Below are positions 36,556 to 48,575 of a stretch of DNA of 64,000 nucleotides, piece after piece. The position numbers were made by a program, and so were the translations under genes. Numbering within the stretch: the stretch's first letter is position 1; the number at the start of each line of letters is the position of its first letter. Source of the stretch: Lineus longissimus (lineage: Eukaryota > Nemertea > Pilidiophora > Heteronemertea > Lineidae); NCBI RefSeq assembly GCF_910592395.1, contig NC_088311.1:22478646-22542645 (forward strand), written 5' to 3'. Below the pieces are notes generated by a model. That model was not told where the DNA came from and made no database searches. It worked only from the letters and a program-made list of their open reading frames with translations.

Positions 36556-37228
36556 CTATGCATCCTTTACTTCGATCTGGGCAATTACCAGACGATTTCT
36601 GTACCCATAGGACCCTGGGCTACTGAGCCTATCATGCAGACAGTAACCGGTGTATGTCTGCTCGGGGGCTGATGATATACACAGAATTTCGTAAATCATC
36701 ATTAGCTTGTCCCTGTGAGCTATGAAGGCTATAGCAATGCACGAGGGGAAATTACTACACATATTTGGCGTGTTCGGTTTTTGTACCCGAGCCAGAGGCA
36801 GGTGCAGGGGAAACGTCACGAATGCAGACATTGGCAGACAAGACCATCTGATTTGGTAGAATGACATGACGACATCTGCTTGATAGAACCGACTTGATAA
36901 TGAAACACACCATTGGGGATGGCACTTGGCTAAGAGTTACTGTAATTGACATTGCGGAGCTGTGGTGGAGACAATTTGGTAACATTAGGTCGGAGAAAGG
37001 AGCAGAAGTCATATTTTCAGACCAGACGCAGGCATTCCGTCTGGTCACCACGTCTTGGTTCAGAAGGCGTAAGGTGTTGATGTTGAGGTATGGTGTTACC
37101 GTGGTCGTGATGGTTACACCAAAATCCAAAATTGCTCTAGCCCAAGACTTAATATGACACATTACAAGATGATACTGGTGGAAATGATTTTTCACTGATT
37201 TGTGAAGCAGACGAAAACAGAAGAACAA
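36556..37228 (-). pseudogene. Two overlapping frames, possible degraded domain
   Basis: The upstream frame (36755-37228, 157 codons) contains SWARAILDFG, then LRLLNQDVVTRRNACVW. The overlapping downstream frame (36556-36867, 103 codons) ends RNRLVIAQIEVKDA and a stop. The order W...LDFG...NQDVVTRR...and a C-terminal IEV is faintly reminiscent of discoidin/F-type lectin domains (W-V-DLG...NR-D...EVEV), which would require a frameshift between the two parts. No conserved cysteine or fucose-binding motif can be confirmed. This is a weak reading and could be chance. Confidence 0.13.
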
Positions 37229-37868
37229 GTAGGACTATGATTCGTTTCTCTTCCCCGGAATTGCCAATAAATATATGATAACTACATGTATAATGTATTA
37301 TTGCATCGCCTCAATTTCCAACACACCCTGGGGACAAGGTTCATTTGTATAACCTAAGGCAAATTTTTATTGTCACAGAAATGACGAGAGCTTCTTCAAA
37401 GAAGAGTAAATTACTTAATTTAACCGTTGCTAATTAGTGACGCAATTATCGACTGTCGTTTCTTTCATTGTTTCATTTGTATTTCGGATACCCTCAAACC
37501 AAATAATTAGCAAACCAATACACAACCTGGCGATGTAATGTTCTGTATTATCATAGTTTTTTATTGTCAATTCTTCTTGCTATTAGTGTTGGTATCATTC
37601 TGGTGTGATTTGCTAAGTGACAATAACTGACAATCACAACAAAATCTAAGATGTTGGCATAAAAGGCCAAGTTTGTTTGTTCAAAATTAGAAATTAAATT
37701 GGATTTGTGATTTTCAAATTATGTAAATACACATTGAATATATATTTGAACAATAATATTTTTTGAATTAAGAAATTTCGATCCGCCAAAATAAATTTTG
37801 GTTTTTTTTCTCGCGAATCGAACAAATAAAGAGGCGCGGAGATTTAGCGGATCACGGCACATTTGAAA

Positions 37869-37939
37869 CTACTACTCTCTGGGTACGAGGTATGGGCCTT
37901 TTATTTGATGATGCATACCTTGTACCCAGAGAGTAGTAG
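37869..37939 (+). ncRNA. Near-perfect 26-bp hairpin, possible small-RNA precursor
   Basis: The arm at 37869-37894 (starting CTACTACTCTCTGGGTAC) pairs along its full 26 bases with 37914-37939, leaving a 19-base loop. The only deviation is G at 37887 opposite T at 37921, which is a G-U wobble in plus-strand RNA but would be a C-A mismatch in minus-strand RNA. Stem length and loop size suit a miRNA-like or hairpin-siRNA precursor, although the arms are more perfect than typical animal miRNAs and pairing stops sharply at both ends. The arms match no miRNA family I know. An inverted duplication from template switching is the main alternative. Confidence 0.35.
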
Positions 37940-39544
37940 CATACCATCCACCTTACTAAATATTTCACCATTTTAAAGCGGATCAATGAACTAAAAATGC
38001 ACTGTCATTTATAATTCACGGCTGCTGAATTGTGTAGGTCTAAGGGGTTGTTTGTTTAGAATTGGAGATGAATACAGTGTTGTGTTTAACAGTCAAAATA
38101 ATCGGAAAGCTTACTGTTATGGATATCGGTATACATTGTATTTGCACTCCCATTAATTAATTATTCTTAAGAGATAACAAGATTATATGCATTTGAAGAG
38201 AAAAACTGTTATTAGTAATGTTTAAAGCGATGGCGATAGTCATCATACTCATGGTGTGGCGATACGGCAGTGATACTTGTTCAATCTTGTTCGCCATACT
38301 CATTGCCCGATCATCGTGAAATTCAGAAGGCTTTAAGGCTTTATTTCATTTTTCAAACCTTGCAAAAGAAGCTAGTGTCAAAATGATGGCATTCGTAACT
38401 TTCCCGGATATCCTGAAGGGGCATTCTGGGACCTGTAACAGGTTGTCGCGCCATGTTTACAGACCATGACGGTGCATAATTGAAGATTAAAAACAATACG
38501 GCCTTCACTGAGCCGGGGGCAACTTGTCACCTCAATGATAATGAATAAAGGCATTAAAATCTCATCACTCAAGAGCTATCCTCGAACACCGAATTATCAG
38601 TGCCAGATATGTTGACTGTGTTTTCATTGATTACCATAACGACACAGATTGTCATATCTGTGAAATATGAGCTAGTTTAGTATCTGCGGTTTGGGATTGT
38701 TGCTAATTAATTAAAAGACAGATTAAGCGTCTTGATAGGCTATATTTATGTATCTCTTTACTGCATTTTGCACCGCTACCCTAAGAACTCTGTGTTGACG
38801 ATTCACAATGTGGTCACCTTTAATTTTAATTTCAAGATTGTTTCGTTCCTTCGACAGTAGAAGTAGTAACATCATCATTTGGTAGCGTTTAGTGAACTGT
38901 GGGTGATCGCGTAGGTCCATGATAAGCTGATGATGATTCGACTTGGAAAGACAGAATTTATCAGTGTCCCTCATAAAGTCTAGGTTAGGACACTGGCATC
39001 AACAACAAACTTTTTGGCTTGAACCTGCAACTCAAAATCAATTGGAACTCCCTCAAAATGGGGTGAACGCCAATTTCAAGGGCGAGAGTCAACTTTTATG
39101 CCAAACCACGTTCACCGAATTAAGGAGCAGGGGCTAATTAAGCGGGAACACGTCTGGTGACGTATTGATTAGGCAGATCACGACATCGGACAGAGATTTG
39201 GTCATTGCATTTCGCGATGATGAATTTCTCATTTGTTTACATCACCATAACACTTAAATGTCTTTTTGTGGTCTTGTGTTACCAGTCAATTACAGATGAA
39301 ATCACCATGAGTAGTCATGACGTGGTTTTTAAGTTATGTGTCCTAACATTAGAAAATAATGGACACTGATAAGCTGGTTGTTCGACCACTTAATCCCAGT
39401 TCGGTTGATGAATCACCTTTTGGCAGGTTAGGCTATGTTAAATTGGTGATAACATCCCGATGATAAGCTGTGTCGGTTAGCCGAGTTAGCAACACCTGCA
39501 GATAAAGATATTTGTTACCTGTCACAAGGTGACGTGATGTGGTA
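37940..39544. other. AT-rich spacer
   Basis: No gene recognised. Open frames at 38378-39137 are short and lack motifs. Nothing else is supportable. Confidence 0.5.
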
Positions 39545-39547
39545 TTA

Positions 39548-39748
39548 GACAGGTTTCGCAACCATTACGAAGAGCTACGAACGACGAAGTACGAAGTATG
39601 TAAATCAATGTACTTTTTAACGAATCTTACTCCTGTACCTCCTCACACAGAAGACGATTTACGAGTCACTCACATATGAATTAGCATTGAACTTGATGAC
39701 AAAATTGACGAACGTCGCCTCGTCGTTCTTCGGGGTTGCAAAACCTGC
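39548..39748. mobile_element. Harbinger-type MITE, 201 bp
   Basis: Terminal inverted repeats are GACAGGTTTCGCAACC at the left end and, read from the right end inwards, GCAGGTTTTGCAACC. Both continue into CGAAGA and ACGA-rich sequence, about 25 bp in all. The element is flanked on both sides by TTA (39545-39547 and 39749-39751), the three-base target duplication typical of PIF/Harbinger elements. There is no transposase frame inside, so it is non-autonomous. TIR mismatches and one indel suggest moderate age. Confidence 0.75.
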
Positions 39749-39751
39749 TTA

Positions 39752-42700
39752 ATTATGGTGTTCGCGAGGCACGAAGTCTGCATGATTGGAGGAGAAGATA
39801 ACTAACGTTATTGTACTACATGTACATATACCGCGTTTACTAAGCCCTCCAATGCAACACGAACACACCACAATGCATGGACGGCATCTATGCACTGTGC
39901 ACCAACACGACCAAAGCACCCGCGCTGCACATCGCATCAGAGCCGCCTCACCCCGGCCTACTGCTCTGGGCAGGTCACGGCACATGTAACATGCCCGCCC
40001 ATGTTTGTTTTGCTTTGATCTCAACCAACAAATAAAGTTCGCCTAAACTACATGCCAGTGTATCAGACCGTCTCAATTAATCAGACAGCTAAACGTCCCC
40101 CCAGGTTCATCACTTTCAAATGTTGCGCCGACTTTTTCAGTTCTCGAGTCAGGCAATTACTAAACACTGTGCAGTCATCATTTCGCTCAGAGCCTATAAC
40201 ACCCTCAATAATGTCCTGGAATGATGCTTACTGTGGTGCATTAATGCCGTTTGTGGGGTCGTAACACCTTCGTTTGACAACATCATTTATCACTTTATCA
40301 TTTGGTATTCTTCCAAGTTGTTCAACTTTAAAGGCAGGCGTTACAATCACAGCGATTGCAAAACAAAACGCCCCAGCCCACTGGACCAGGCCCGGGACAT
40401 TAAAATGCATGTTCCTGCAAGGAGAAACTGCCTAATATCCCAATACATGTATTTATTTTCACCAAATGTTTTATCGTCCTAATAGTATATAACTATACTC
40501 CTCAAAATACGCTTCATATTGCCACGCTCCTACTCTGAATCTTACCAAATGATAAAGGCCTCTCAAGCTGTGACAAGTTTTAGTTTATTTCAATATTAAA
40601 AATGATAAAAAATCACGTCATTAATGAGTTTTCCAACCATAAAGACAACCATCGTCTCTCAACGCGAGAATCATAACGCACCATATCTGATCATCACGTC
40701 CCATATCCACACTCCGCCATCTTGGCATCCTTGATATAAGCTAATTACCTTAATCGCAGATTGTCACGCCTGCATTTGATTGGATCATAAAATCAACTGA
40801 GATTTAATTTCAAAGTCTTTGCTTTAATCACGAGCGGTGAAGCTAATCGCTTCATTGTTAAGTTGAATTGGATTTCTAGAATTAAAGTTTCATTGGCTTT
40901 AAGACTGGGTGTTTGGAATTAGTCTTAGATGTGATCATGTAGGTCTGCGGTTGACGTATGGTGTTTCTCATATATAAATATATTATATACATAATTTTTA
41001 GTTTTGTTAATAACATATTTTGATATTTTTGATCGAATGGCGGGGTGATCTTAAACTGAACAGTTAGAACCAGTTTTGATTAATTTAACTCATCTGAGTT
41101 ACATCAGATGTGGACCACATAAAACCCTACAAAATGTGTCAATACGAAATTGCTCACCGTCTGTGGTTTTGAAAATTGACTTGCATCTTGGACACAAAAT
41201 AATGCATTTTGACAAGCGGCCAGTTGTCAGCTATCACGAAGGTGTAAAAAAATTATCAAAATTTGCTCCATTCCCATCAAATCAAATGGCACAAACACTC
41301 GGTGGAGAGGCCAAACCCACACTGGCAGACCAACTGTACAAATGAAATTTTCCGCGCAGCTGGTCCAGTTGTCGAATAAGATTGGTAGGGAACGCTCTAT
41401 TTAGGTCCAAAGTGCCAAGTCAAATATGGCCGCTCACAGACCAGTTGGTAAACTGAATACAGACATTTCCGATACCACCAACCTGGATGTGTCTCCGACA
41501 TCTCTGTTTGGGTAGTACCGACAGCAATGCGACCAACTCATAGAATTAATTCGATCGAGGTACTCTTAACAAATGCATGAATTTGTTCCTCGAACTGTTG
41601 AAAGACCCCCTCTTCCTCTGACACCAGATCTCGAAAATCTATTCAGCGCGGCCTTGTCATCGGAGCTGCATTTGATTCACATTTTGCTTCCTTACAATGT
41701 CTGCTGTCTTGCAAAAAGGACTCACAATACATCGCGAAATCTCACAAAATGCAAGAGTAGCAATCCTCGAAACCAATTGTTTTCTGTCATTTGATGGGAA
41801 CTTGAACCCAAGCAACAGCGGAGTCAATACGACCAGCAAAATTTAATTGATCAATCAAGAGTTTCTGTTGCTCCTTGACCAATCCAGGCCAAAGCGTCGC
41901 CCACAAAACAACATAGCCTTCAAACTGATTTCGAAGATAAAACATTCACAAAATTTGTTGCTGTCGGCAAGAAGGACAAGCTTAACACTCTGAAGGAAAG
42001 CGATGATGCGGGACTTTATTGTAATTACGAGCCAAAATGGTCTGCCTTAGTTTAAATCCTGGTTTACATCCAGCAAGCTTGACTCCGACCTAGAACTGTA
42101 CCATCTTCAAGGTTATGAACGTCAAGGTGAAGATGGCAACACATAACAAGGTTGCAGTATAGCGACGCCTGTGCAAGTTTCTGTAACCACTACCGGAAGT
42201 CGCCTCATATGGCCCTTCCTGGAGATTTCGCTTCAAACACCGACGTCGGAGTACTCAGGATTCACAACAGTGCTATTTTAAATTTGATTACCTCGACATT
42301 GACCTCTGACATTCGACCTTCTTGCATAATTTTGACCAAATTTACTCACCTGAAAATAGATAAAAATTGAGATACATTAGAAACACAAGGGCGATGAACA
42401 CAAAATTAAACGTAGATCTCGCAACAACATCGAAACGTGTTTGGCAGAGAATCCATACTGGAAATAAAGGTAAAAGCACTACCCAGGGTGGTCGTGAGTA
42501 AATAAAACACACAAGGTTGCATCATTGTCGAATTCGAAAAGGCTCAGGATGTTACATTTGAGAGACATGTTATGATATAGCTGCTATGATGAAGTATTAT
42601 CAAGAATGTAGACCTGCGCAAGCTATGGAATCCATCCTGTATGTCTTCTTTAAAATACGTGAGCACGCCCAAGGGTCCGCCGAATGAAGCTGCTCTGAGA

Positions 42701-43239
42701 TATACATGTATCAGAATGTTACAACGGCGTAGGAATGATATGTTATGTAATGTACGTTAAGAGAGAGAGAGAGGTGCAGAAACACAAACACTGACTAGTA
42801 AATAGATTATACCAATCCTTTGAACCATTTGAACACGACACCCACCAGTTTGCTTGAGTTCAATTAGATTGATAAAGTGTAATTCTAGAGGCAAAACTAA
42901 GTTGGGAAACTGGACGGTCCATCTAATATTGAGCTCCCCGTCAAACATACGTGACTACGTATCCTAGGACCTTCGGAAATGTTACATCGGCACCAGAGGA
43001 TAGAGGTCAAAGCTACAGTAGCATTCGGCTCAGTAACAAGTGTCGAATACCGTCACTCAATAAAACCATCACCATGCTAAATTTAGACTGTCCATGTTTG
43101 TTCAAGCTGACTTGATTAACCAACGAACCTGCCACGCCACCCTCTCATAAAATCATTAAATGTTTCACGTTAAGTGAACCTTTTGAATACGCCAATGCAA
43201 TCAACGTGTGTGAAAACCATTTCCTTCTTTCACGCGGTT
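39752..43239. other. Spacer without a recognised gene
   Basis: No coding region is supported. The stretch at about 40610-40860 is of higher complexity, with TAATTA-type homeodomain cores and CCGCCATCTTGG (a YY1-like word near 40716). A (GA)7 microsatellite is at 42760-42774. TACATGTA occurs at 39817, 40444 and 42703. Confidence 0.45.
42760..42774. repeat. (GA)n microsatellite
   Basis: About seven uninterrupted AG dinucleotides. Confidence 0.9.
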
Positions 43240-43312
43240 GAATTTCCCTATTCACAATCCGCCATCTTTTCTGACGCTGGTGAATTTCCCTATTCAACAG
43301 CGGCCATCTTGG
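43240..43312. repeat. 42-bp-period duplication with YY1-like core
   Basis: GAATTTCCCTATTCA is present at 43240 and 43282, each followed within 5-8 bp by GCCATCTT, a YY1-type core on the minus strand. The period is a multiple of three, so the crossing plus-strand frame (43174-43425) shows a repeated EFPYS peptide. I see this as DNA-level duplication. Confidence 0.75.
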
Positions 43313-46300
43313 TCCGATCCTGGGGAATCAGAGAACAGTACCCGAACCTTTTTATGAACTTAACAGCTTATCATTTTCCCATTTTGAACAAAAATAACGG
43401 GCCGATTTTGAACGCCAGTGCGTAAACCGTCTGTTACATTGACTTAAAGCAGTGGACCAGATCATGTATAATCATGATATTGAGGTGTGGTGACCCGGGA
43501 AAAGCAGCTGGAAAGTTCCTGGAGCAAAGATGGAGAGAAACATTAACCATCAAATCAAACATAGAACGAAAATAAAACAGATGTCATGAAATTAGAAGGA
43601 AATCGTTGACATCCTTTGTTCCGATGTGCGTTATCTTGCGCATATAATATTGGGATGAACGTATTTTTCGTTTTCTTTAAAAGATCTCTTATACAGCCAA
43701 AATTACTGTTGAACTCTTCCACTCCGCATGGGACTTTTGTTGTTTGATTAAGTTGATTTGCCATCCAAATCACACGTACCATACCTGGATTGAAAATCGG
43801 CGCAAAATCTTCTGGCAAAGAAAACTCAATAGCATGAAGTTTTCTAGATAATCATTTGAGAGTCCCCGACAAACTCATACACGCGAGGCACCTCGTAATT
43901 TTGAATGTGAATGTCTCCAGTACATATTGCACACGTATCACATACGTAACCTTCCAAGACCGCATAATTCCAGCTGCAAGTCCTGAGTAATTCGTGCTTT
44001 TTTCCTCACTCTTAGATCCAGGATTTTCCCAGATTATTTCCATTTTTGCTGTATTTTTCTCAGCAGTGTGCTTTACAAATGGAAGATGATGTGAAAGAAC
44101 TCCAAGAGCGCCGGAAAATGTAGGGATTGTGTAATTAAGTGACTGGTATCGGAAGATAAAAGGAGTATAATGCTTTAGTCGGTGGAAAAAAGCTTCATCG
44201 CTAGTATTGAAGATATTCCATTGCTTGAAAGAATAGTGCTTTAGATGTGGAGTTTTTCTCAGCTTATGAGGATTACAATACAAAATGTTGGGAGAAATGA
44301 AGACTTTTATGATGCTTGTCCTATAGTATGTAGTTGTCACATTGTACTCACACGACATCATAAGAGGACGGGTTTAAAAACCTTGTGATACACAAGATAA
44401 GGCTTACATGTTTCAAGCAATTGCCTGTCGTATTTCGGGTTGTTTACATACATGCGTGTCAACGTAATTGACTTTTGTCGTTTTAAAGATGCAAAAAAGT
44501 TCCTCAACTATAATTGACAAGCAATTGGTGTCATTTTTTTTTCGAAACATGTTTGATTCCGTAGTCAAAGCACCAGCGGTAATGTGAGGGTGTGGCACAT
44601 GGATTCACTTGGGGGTCTTCACGAGCAATCACTAAATGGACAAATTATGTTGCCGATTCCCAGAACTTTCCCACGTTATGGCAAACAACTTGACATTTTG
44701 CTAAATGGCATACCCACGACCAGCCTAATGCCATGCCGCGATGACCCCAGGACTTGGTCCAGCGAGTTATTTGTCGCTCAGACCAAGTTCACTATCATTA
44801 GGAAAGTCTAGCCCTTTGTTTCCCCGATGTTTTAAGTCAAAGCAATTCGAACCAGCAATTTCCTGGACAACCACGTCGGCGAGACCTCTTCTTGGGAGGT
44901 CACTAAGGATATTGCGGACCTTTACCAAAATTAGGCGATTGTCTTTATTCGGAGGTCACGTTGTGTGGTTACTAAATATGTCAGTGGCAAGATAGAATAA
45001 TGCCCTTCAGATATTTTACACATAGGAGCCAACAGATGTTGGCAAAGAATTCGATTTGCCTTTATATAGAAGGTCATCAGATTGATGATATGAGACAAAA
45101 ACGCCCTTATCCAGAGGCAAAAAATACAGAGAAAAAACTTGTAACTTGTAAAAAGTTGTAACCTGATACCATTTAAAGGCCCATCTGACCTCGAAACCAC
45201 AGTTTTTAAGTGGTGCTAATGACAGACCGTTGAACCCGAACAAGGGAAAGCATACTTTGCGAAACATCGTGCCACTTACACTTTTAAGTTGAAACCCATA
45301 GAAAGATACCGTTTATGGCTAATTACATGTTTTAATGGTTGGTCAATTGATGCTCCAGGGTCTGTTGTCGGAGGTCGGAATAAAACAAATAACTCTTTGA
45401 AAGAAAGATGAAATTTTATTTAAGCCTTAACCCTGAAACCACATGATCAATGTAGATGACTGTGCCTTTTCGTAAAATGAGAGTCTACCTTGTCGGCTGC
45501 GCGGTATGTTGTCAACTGTCCAGTCCACAGGGAATAAAATAGACCAAGAACGTTGGATCCATGGTAACATTAATGTTTTCTTCAAGACGTGAGAGGGTAA
45601 TTCATGTAAGAGAAGAGAAAGCTTGTCAACTCAAGCTGTTTCTGAAGACATTTATGAGACGTCGTCTTCTTCAAACAATTCAGGAATAAAGAAGTTATAA
45701 CACATAGCCTATATCTGGTGAAATTCAGTAACAGCAATTGAACTGCTTTTTTTACTATGAACAGAACACTTAAAATAACAGCTTTAGGCGAATTTTAGTT
45801 AATATTCAAATAGTTCTATATCGAAATAAATTCTGATTATGTTATTTTTATCAAGTTTTCTCATACTTATTATTATGCGTACATTATATGTATTTGTGCT
45901 TGTTGAAAAAGTTACCTCGATTGAAATCTTATATGTTTCGTTTCAAAGGGATTGAAGGAACACCCACACGCACCCGACGGGGTCGATTGTCAATTTCAAA
46001 TGTTTCAGTTGATACCCCTCGAAGCAATGTACACCTTCGGGCAGTTGTGGTTACTTCAGATCAAATAATATATTTCAATGATTGTGTTTTTATGTCAATG
46101 GTCAGGGGGCCTGTGCCAGGGGTTGGCGGCGAAATCGAACTACCTGGCAGATGAACAGAGCTGAACTCACGTGAATTGCCTGGTGGGTTTATGATAAAGG
46201 TGGGTTTATGATAAAGTGCTTTGTAATTAAATTTGACTGTTTCAAATATCAAGCAGCCAAGGATTAAAGGGGTGTGCATTTGTCACGGCCGCAAAGAAAA

Positions 46301-48039
46301 CCATCGGCGTTAAGTGACTTATATTTGATACGACTTGTTTTTACTGTGGGAAGGCCTTTGGCAAAATTTAATAGTAGTGAGAGTGAATTTGAATAGAGCG
46401 TTTGAGATCCATTTAGAATTGTGACCTTTGTTGCCTGTTACGTTAGTTAATTAGCGAATATTGATTGAAATGGTGGCGGCATTCGATTGGCTGAGATGGC
46501 GTTCGATGCCACATAGCGTCTGAGCATTCCACGCATGATATCAATAGCAATACATACAACTCCGTGAGATGAAATTATTCGATTTTTTTTGCCTTTTATA
46601 TATTGTTGTCATGAAGCTATATGTATTGTTAGAGTAGTATAATGTGAGTAATCTTGTCATAAAAACAATTGCGGGTAGAATTTCATTGCATTTCAGAGGA
46701 ATTCCTCAGTTTTTGCACTAACATACTCTGGCGGGTTCTGATTGGTTGAAATTTCAAACGCAGACGACGCACCTTTATAAACAAACGTCTGTCCTCGCAA
46801 TTGAAACCCGACGCATGCAATTTTCGGTCTATAACATTATAGTTATCAAAATAATGAAACAGCAAGTTCATGATTACATTGTATGTCAGTCGGTAAACAA
46901 TTGATTTTTTAAGATGATTATTATTGCGTTCTCGGGACCGTTGGCGAGATTTCATTGGAGGAAAAATGACTAAAGACATCTAGAAGGTGTCGGAGATTTC
47001 ACGTGCATTTATCAATTCGACCTCAGCGCGAAAAACAATAAACCAACCATCATCAACAAATCGTTGATACGGGCATCGGCAAAAAAGTCAATGTTGATAC
47101 TCATGAAAGTGATTTCCAATTCATTAATATGATACATTGTCTGTGGGCTGATCTTGGTGCGCTTTATGACAGTTTTCAGCGTGACTTTAGGGTGGTTTGA
47201 CTGTGAAATTAGATATCTTTGTCTACATCTTTTCACTCGATCATCACAAAACACAAAATTTAAGTTTTTAGTCGCATTTGTTGGTGTATTGGAAACCAAT
47301 TTGAGTGTTACGTAAACATACGAAATAAAGGACTTCTGTTGCGAAAAAGAACCAAATGAAACGCCTTTTGTAAATTTGACGCACTCCAAGCGAACAAATG
47401 AAGGCATCGCTAGACACCGGGGCAAAACATTACAGGAAAAAAAATGTAATGAAGTTGTTTGCATTGAATTTGACAGTGCACGTAGGCTTTTTATTCGATT
47501 GAACAGAAATGTAACTCAAACTGATAGACTGAGCCAAGTGCTGCAGAACAAAAGAAACAAACGTGCGTTTTGTAAATGACGGGGGTACGGAACAAAAATT
47601 GTCACTAAAATGTTTGTTCGTAACAATCATCGCAAATGAGTTATTTGAACAAGGAAGGTGATTCTATGTATCACTTACTGCGTAAAAACTTCTATTATTC
47701 CATATTCATTACACAACCTAAAGTACCTTCTATATATATTTCTTCACAAAAAAGCATGTCAGACTTATTTGACTCAGATTGAAGTCATTTTTGAGTGCAT
47801 TCCGAGTATATATCCCTCAAACATATCAAACTTTCATGTAGCAGTCAACCTTACAGCATTCATTATGAAATGATTGTCATGCAGATATTTGTATCATCAC
47901 ACTTAAAGTATTTTCAAGCTTACGTCTTGTCAAAATGCCAAACCATACCAGGCCACCTTCGAGCAGGTACGACCAGCCACATACATGTACATCAGGAAAA
48001 AATCCACTTTATTTAGAATACCAAACAAGTTCTCTTGTC
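43313..48039. other. Spacer; long open frames without recognisable family
   Basis: The two longest frames here, minus strand 43852-44361 (169 codons) and 47012-47464 (150 codons), are Y/H/K/S/F-rich as expected from AT-rich DNA and have no domain, signal peptide or membrane segment I can identify. I do not call them genes. A 17-bp tandem duplication is at 46182-46215. A CCAAT-type CTGATTGG is near 46738. Confidence 0.4.
46182..46215. repeat. 17-bp perfect tandem duplication
   Basis: GGTGGGTTTATGATAAA occurs twice without a difference (46182-46198 and 46199-46215). Confidence 0.95.
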
Positions 48040-48062
48040 AAATCAAATCAAATCAAGGCAGG

Positions 48063-48302
48063 TTTCAAAGTGTCTGTATACCCATCTCAACGGATACGAA
48101 CTGAACAGCCTGAGTGTGTGATTCATCAGATTGACAGGTAGAAATAGGGCTATCATTTGGATTCGGATTTGAGTTTCCAAGTTGTCTGTAAAGCCATATC
48201 ATAGTGGTACGAACTGGGCAGAGAAAGAGAAAAGCTTCATGTGATTCACCAGATTGTGGGGTAGAAATAGAATAGGCATATCATATATGGATTCGGATGT
48301 GA
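48063..48302. repeat. Diverged tandem duplication, 111 and 129 bp
   Basis: Unit 1 (48063-48173) and unit 2 (48174-48302) share, in the same order, TTTC-AAG-TGTCTGTA, TACGAACTG, TGTGATTCA-CAGATTG, GGTAGAAATAG, and ATATCAT/CTATCAT then GGATTCGGAT. Unit 2 has short insertions. An (AAATC)3-4 tract precedes the array at about 48037-48057, which may have promoted the duplication. Confidence 0.8.
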
Positions 48303-48544
48303 TAACTATTTCAGGTATAAATCATCTCCTACTCGACATGCTCTATACACACCGCCAGAGCTCAATCGCGGAATGACCCTATCCTGCTTGTCACCCCTTC
48401 TTATTACTGTAATGGCGTGCTCTTACACCACCTACAACCTCAACCTCCTCACATTCCCCCAACATTACTAATTCACCAGTGTTAACAATCACCAAGAGAC
48501 GACTTAACATCGCATTCGGTGACAAAGGGAATCAATTTGATTCA

Positions 48545-48575
48545 TCAAGTTAATCCTGCAGTCGGATTAATTCCG
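48545..48575. promoter_or_regulatory. Paired TAATCC homeodomain-type sites
   Basis: TTAATCC (48550-48556) and GGATTAA (48564-48570) form an inverted pair seven bases apart. TAATCC is the known preferred core of K50 homeodomains (Otx, Gsc, Pitx classes). The surrounding 48480-48720 is a complex, non-repetitive, enhancer-like stretch. Function is inference. Confidence 0.3.

Noticed and set aside
37050-37080. Plus-strand WFRRRK, looking like a homeodomain helix 3
   Set aside because: The flanking residues do not match homeodomain helices, and the required N of WFQNRR is absent.
43852-44361. Longest open frame in the window (169 codons, minus strand)
   Set aside because: Composition follows AT-rich DNA (Y, H, K, S, T, F), with no domain, signal or membrane segment. 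In 64 kb of roughly 60% AT sequence a frame this long is unusual but not compelling without homology.
44840-44880. Minus-strand B-box-like GGTTCGAATTG
   Set aside because: It lacks the final CC of the B box and a convincing A box.
47012-47464. 150-codon minus-strand frame
   Set aside because: No recognisable motif; local AT-rich bias explains the residues.
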